Below are positions 6,799-9,973 of a stretch of 9,973 nt of DNA, one piece after another. Every line of letters begins with the position of its first letter. Position 1 is the first letter of the stretch. The position numbers and the translations under genes were made by a program. The notes beneath the pieces are model-generated. The model searched no databases, was not told the DNA's origin, and saw only the letters and a program-made list of their open reading frames with translations. Origin of the DNA: JBIOJM01 sp044450785 (GTDB taxonomy: Bacteria; Planctomycetota; Planctomycetia; Isosphaerales; Isosphaeraceae); the NCBI GenBank assembly GCA_044450785.1, contig JBIOJM010000364.1, forward strand, positions 1 through 9,973. The letters are read 5' to 3'.

Positions 6799-8129
6799 CA
6801 ACCTTGAAAGCGCTGAAGGCCCGCCAGGTGCTCGACTCCCGCGGCCGGCCGACCGTGGAGGTGGACGCCATCGCCTCCACGGGAGCTTGGGGGCGCGCGA
6901 TCGTTCCCTCCGGCGCCAGCACGGGCCGGCACGAGGCGATCGAGCTGCGCGACTCGGCAAACCCCCGCTACGGCGGACTCGGCGTCCTCGAGGCCCTCGA
7001 CAACGTGGCGAGGGAGATCGCCCCCGCCCTCCTCGGCATGGATCTGGACAATCAAGCCGCTCTCGACGCCAGGCTGATCGCACTCGACGGAACGCCGAAC
7101 AAGAGCCGGCTCGGCGCCAACGCCGTGCTCGGGGTTTCCCTGGCCGTGGCCCACGCCGCCGCCGCGGCGCACGGCGAAGAGCTGTTCGTCCATTTGAACC
7201 GGATCTGGCGCGAACAACACGGCCCGCCAGGCCTTGAGACCGCGCCGCTCCATCCGGCCTTGCCCCTCCCCATGGTCAATATGATCTCGGGCGGACTGCA
7301 CGCCGGCGGTAACCTCGACATCCAGGATGTACTCATCATGCCCGTCGCCGCGGCCCGCTACAGCGACGCCCTGGAGATGACCGTCGCTCTCTATCGCGCA
7401 GTCGGAGCCGTGCTCAAGGAACGGGGCTTCGAGTCGGTTCTGGTCGGTGACGAGGGAGGTTACGGACCAAGGCTTCAAAACAACGAACAGGCGTTTGAAA
7501 TCGTGGTGGATGCCATGCTCGCCTGCGGCTTCGAGCCCGGGCGCGACGTGGCGATCGCCGTCGACGTGGCGTCGACCCACTTTTATGATCCGTCGCGCGG
7601 AACCTACTCTCTCCGCGCAGGCGGCGACCGCGAGCTCGACAGCAAGGGCATGATCGATCTCCTGGCCGGCTGGATCGAGCGTTACCCGATCATCTCGATC
7701 GAGGACGGCCTGGCCGAGGATGACTGGGACGGCTGGACAGCGCTTTCCGAGCGACTCGGCGCGTCGGTCCAGCTCATCGGCGACGACCTGTTCGCCACCC
7801 AGGTTTCCCGCCTGCGTCAGGGAATCGATCGCCGCGCGGGCAACGCCGTCTTGATCAAGCTCAACCAGGTGGGAACGCTTTCCGAAACGTTCGACGCGCT
7901 CCGGCTGGCTCACGGACATGGCTTCCGCGCGGTCATCTCGGCCCGCTCGGGCGAGACCGAGGACACGACGATCGCCGACCTGGCGGTTGCCACCGCCGCC
8001 GGTCAGATCAAGATCGGCTCGGTGGCGCGCTCGGAACGGCTGGCGAAGTACAACCGTCTGCTGCGAATCGAGGAAGCCCTCGGCCCGGACGCACGATTCG
8101 CCGGCCGGGCGGCGCTGTCATCCGCGTGA
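6795..8129 (+). CDS. enolase-family protein, divergent paralogue of phosphopyruvate hydratase
   Basis: 444 residues, full enolase length, cytoplasmic. Canonical enolase interconverts 2-phosphoglycerate and phosphoenolpyruvate with Mg2+. Conserved here are the PSGASTG lid loop (38-44), His169 in SGGLHAGG, Glu220 in VGDEGGY, metal ligands Asp257, Glu303 (SIEDGL) and Asp330 (GDDLF), base Lys355 (LIKLNQ), Arg384-Ser385 and Lys406 (GQIKIGS). Two active-site positions differ: Asp178 (DIQD) in place of the catalytic Glu, yeast Glu168, and Ala383 (SARSGETED) in place of the phosphate-side His, yeast His373. About ten residues are inserted before the 155-160 segment. ATG at 6795 overlaps the kinase stop (ATGA), with AGGGGA 5 nt upstream. 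Expect a second, canonical eno elsewhere in the genome. The family call is certain; normal enolase activity is doubtful, so no eno symbol is given. Confidence 0.9.
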   Translation: MTTLKALKARQVLDSRGRPTVEVDAIASTGAWGRAIVPSGASTGRHEAIELRDSANPRYGGLGVLEALDNVAREIAPALLGMDLDNQAALDARLIALDGTPNKSRLGANAVLGVSLAVAHAAAAAHGEELFVHLNRIWREQHGPPGLETAPLHPALPLPMVNMISGGLHAGGNLDIQDVLIMPVAAARYSDALEMTVALYRAVGAVLKERGFESVLVGDEGGYGPRLQNNEQAFEIVVDAMLACGFEPGRDVAIAVDVASTHFYDPSRGTYSLRAGGDRELDSKGMIDLLAGWIERYPIISIEDGLAEDDWDGWTALSERLGASVQLIGDDLFATQVSRLRQGIDRRAGNAVLIKLNQVGTLSETFDALRLAHGHGFRAVISARSGETEDTTIADLAVATAAGQIKIGSVARSERLAKYNRLLRIEEALGPDARFAGRAALSSA

Positions 8130-8205
8130 TCCGGCGCTGAGCCATTGTCGGTTTCAACCCGTGTTTTCGCTAATGTGGTGTGAGATTCTCCGCCCACCTT
8201 GTTCC

Positions 8206-8214
8206 TGGTATACT
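8206..8214 (+). promoter_or_regulatory. candidate extended -10 promoter element
   Basis: TGGTATACT combines an extended -10 TG with a 5-of-6 TATAAT match (TATACT) in the only non-coding gap between the enolase and the next gene. No good -35 lies 16-18 nt upstream, which extended -10 promoters can lack. Transcription would start near 8221, giving a leader of about 90 nt. Confidence 0.4.
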
Positions 8215-8263
8215 AATCAGTTCAGTTCAATAAGGACCGTGGAAGACGGACGCCCGGAGGGAA

Positions 8264-8276
8264 CCCGTTTGACGGG
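8264..8276 (+). other. small hairpin in the leader of the DUF1549 gene
   Basis: CCCGT-TTG-ACGGG is a perfect 5-bp stem with a 3-nt loop, about 37 nt before the GTG start. No T-run follows, so it is not an obvious terminator. It may affect initiation or mRNA stability, or be chance in GC-rich DNA. Confidence 0.3.
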
Positions 8277-8312
8277 ACTCACCGTGATGTCATCGCGATT
8301 CGGAGATCCGGA

Positions 8313-9973
8313 GTGCGCATCTTTCGTCATTGTATCTTCACTTGGTTTTGCTTGGCGGGGTTCGGCTCGGCGGCGGCGGCGCAGGGGGTTCCGGATCGGA
8401 TCGAGGTCGAGCCGTCGGTCGTTCGTCTGGCCGGTGCGGAGGGCAGGCAGCAGATCGCCATCACTGGTCGTTTCACTGACGGCTCATGCCGCGACCTGAC
8501 GGCCGAGGCGCATCTGGCGGTGGAACCGGCGGAGGTGGCGATGGTCTCGCCCTCCGGCGTGGTCACGCCGATCGGCAACGGGCAAGCCGTCTTGCGGGTC
8601 ACCGCGCTGGGCCGCGACGCCGAGGTCCCCGTCCACGTCGTCGATTCGGCTCGTCGGTCGCGCCCGGTCAGCTATCGGCTCGATGTGAGTGCCGTCCTCT
8701 CCAAGGCCGGCTGCAACATGGGGACCTGTCACGGCAATCTGAATGGAAAAGGTGGTTTGAAACTCAGCCTTCGGGGTGAGGACCCGGGCTTTGATCTGGA
8801 CATGCTCGTCCGCCATTCGTTTGGGCGCCGGATCGACCGCAACGATCCGGATCAGAGTCTGCTGCTGAAGAAGGCCACCGGACGCGTCCCCCATGAAGGG
8901 GGCCTCCGCTTTCCGGCCCATTCTCCCGAGGCCGATACTCTCCGAGCGTGGATCGCCGCCGGCCCGGTCGACGACAAGGCGACCGCCCCCAAGCTCGTCG
9001 GGTTGACGGTCTGGCCGCCCGAGCGAATGATCGCCGCCCCGGGACTGTCGCAGCAACTGGTCGTCACCGCCAGGTTCGCCGATGGCTCCCGCCGCGACGT
9101 CACCCGCCAGGCCTCCTATGAGATGAACGAGCCGCTCAAGGCGTCGCTGACACCCGACGGCCATTTGAAGGTGAACAGGCCCACCGAGATTGTTGTCGCC
9201 GCCCGCTACTTGAACCAACGCGGGGTCAGCCGCCTCGCTGTCCTCGCCGACCGTCCCGATTTCGTCTGGCGCGGCCCGGAGCCCAAAAACGTCATCGATC
9301 GCCATGTCTTCGCCAAGCTGAAGGCCCTGCGCGTCAACCCGTCGCCCGAGACCACCGACGCGGCCTTCCTCCGCCGCGCCTACCTCGACGCCCTGGGCGT
9401 CCTGCCAACGGCCGATGAGGCCCGCACGTTCCTCGCCGACTCCGACGCCGGGAAGCGCGGCAAGCTCGTCGATCGCCTCCTCGAGCGGCCCGAGTTCGCC
9501 GACTTCTGGGCCTTGAAGTGGGCCGACCTCCTCCGCGTCGAGGAGCGGACGATGGGCTTGAAGGGCGTCTGGGGATTCCAGCGCTGGCTTCGGGACCAGA
9601 TCACCCGCGATGTGCCACTCGACGTGTTCGCCGGCAAGCTGATCTCGAGCACTGGCTCGACCTACGCCAACCCGCCCGCCAGCTTCCACCGGACCAACCG
9701 AGATCCGATGACCGCCGCCGAAGCCGTCGGACAGGTCTTCCTGGGCTATCGACTCCAGTGCGCCCGGTGCCACAACCACCCGTTCGACGACTGGACCCAG
9801 GACGACTACTACGGCCTCGCCGCCTACTTCGGCAACGTCCGGCGCAAGGATACCGCCTCAACCATCCATATCCGGTTCGATGTTCACGGTAGGGATGGAG
9901 ACGAAATCGTCTATCTCGCTTCCTCCGCGCTGCCGCGCATCGTCCAACCCCGCTCGGGTGCCCTGCTCTCCCC
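8313..9973 (+). CDS. secreted planctomycete Ig-like / cytochrome-like / DUF1549 protein (3' end outside window)
   Basis: 553 codons are open to the window edge. The GTG start at 8313 has GGAG 7 nt upstream and yields a signal peptide (basic VRIFRH, hydrophobic core, cleavage near AAAA-Gln24). Domain order: a bacterial Ig-like (BIG2-type) region at about 27-112; a cytochrome-like region at about 121-225 with AGCNMGTCHG, a CX4CH motif at Cys134, Cys139 and His140; a second Ig-like region at about 228-312; then DUF1549 from about 327 (VIDRHVFAKL, AFLRRAYLDALGVLP) with CARCHNHPFDDWTQDDYY, a CxxCH at 483-487. DUF1553 normally follows and would lie beyond the edge. Such proteins are planctomycete-lineage periplasmic or surface proteins, abundant per genome and possibly c-heme binding, with no established reaction. 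It is probably transcribed from its own promoter in the 183-nt gap upstream. High confidence on family, low on function. Confidence 0.9.
   Translation, partial: MRIFRHCIFTWFCLAGFGSAAAAQGVPDRIEVEPSVVRLAGAEGRQQIAITGRFTDGSCRDLTAEAHLAVEPAEVAMVSPSGVVTPIGNGQAVLRVTALGRDAEVPVHVVDSARRSRPVSYRLDVSAVLSKAGCNMGTCHGNLNGKGGLKLSLRGEDPGFDLDMLVRHSFGRRIDRNDPDQSLLLKKATGRVPHEGGLRFPAHSPEADTLRAWIAAGPVDDKATAPKLVGLTVWPPERMIAAPGLSQQLVVTARFADGSRRDVTRQASYEMNEPLKASLTPDGHLKVNRPTEIVVAARYLNQRGVSRLAVLADRPDFVWRGPEPKNVIDRHVFAKLKALRVNPSPETTDAAFLRRAYLDALGVLPTADEARTFLADSDAGKRGKLVDRLLERPEFADFWALKWADLLRVEERTMGLKGVWGFQRWLRDQITRDVPLDVFAGKLISSTGSTYANPPASFHRTNRDPMTAAEAVGQVFLGYRLQCARCHNHPFDDWTQDDYYGLAAYFGNVRRKDTASTIHIRFDVHGRDGDEIVYLASSALPRIVQPRSGALLS

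Noticed and set aside
5452..7083. 543-codon open frame on the minus strand across Uma2 copy 2, kinase and enolase
   Set aside because: Low-complexity Arg/Gly/Ala composition, no motifs, and it crosses three convincing opposite-strand genes.
6558..7919. 453-codon minus-strand frame opposite the enolase
   Set aside because: The enolase on the other strand is conserved along its whole length; the antisense product resembles no family and reflects GC-biased third positions.
8484..9779. 431-codon minus-strand frame opposite the DUF1549 gene
   Set aside because: The plus strand here encodes recognisable Ig-like, CxxCH and DUF1549 sequence with a signal peptide; the antisense frame has none.

Overview
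The window looks like chromosomal DNA of a high-GC planctomycete, most plausibly from the Isosphaeraceae. The main reasons are a secreted multidomain protein with planctomycete cytochrome-like CX4CH and CxxCH motifs plus a DUF1549 domain, tandem Uma2-family nuclease genes, and GC-rich codon third positions. The assignment is inference from gene content; there is no rRNA or other phylogenetic marker here. No tRNA, CRISPR array, insertion sequence or phage gene was seen.

Left part (1-3825), all on the minus strand and read right to left. A CdsA-like phosphatidate cytidylyltransferase (2818-3825) is followed after 3 nt by a PlsC-like acyltransferase (2089-2814), whose ribosome binding site lies inside the end of cdsA. 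These form a phospholipid-precursor pair. After 127 nt comes a large secreted protein of unknown function (1961 down to base 1), which is open through the window edge and has at least 653 residues.

Middle (3826-5722). A 361-nt divergent intergenic region separates the lipid genes from two tandem plus-strand Uma2-family genes (4187-4900 and 4994-5722). These are a direct duplication whose last 261 nt differ at only five positions, while an internal stretch has drifted to roughly 60% identity.

Right part (5758-9973), plus strand. An APH-fold small-molecule kinase overlaps an enolase paralogue by 4 nt (ATGA). Both carry unusual active-site residues: the kinase has LGD where HGD is usual, and the enolase has Asp and Ala at the positions of yeast Glu168 and His373. 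The most interesting reading is a two-step kinase/dehydratase unit acting on something other than ordinary 2-phosphoglycerate. A 183-nt gap with an extended -10 element and a small hairpin leads into the secreted Ig-like/cytochrome-like/DUF1549 protein, which runs off the right edge.

The two edge genes are incomplete in this window. Several very long open frames on the strands opposite plsC-cdsA and kinase-enolase are high-GC shadows and were rejected.
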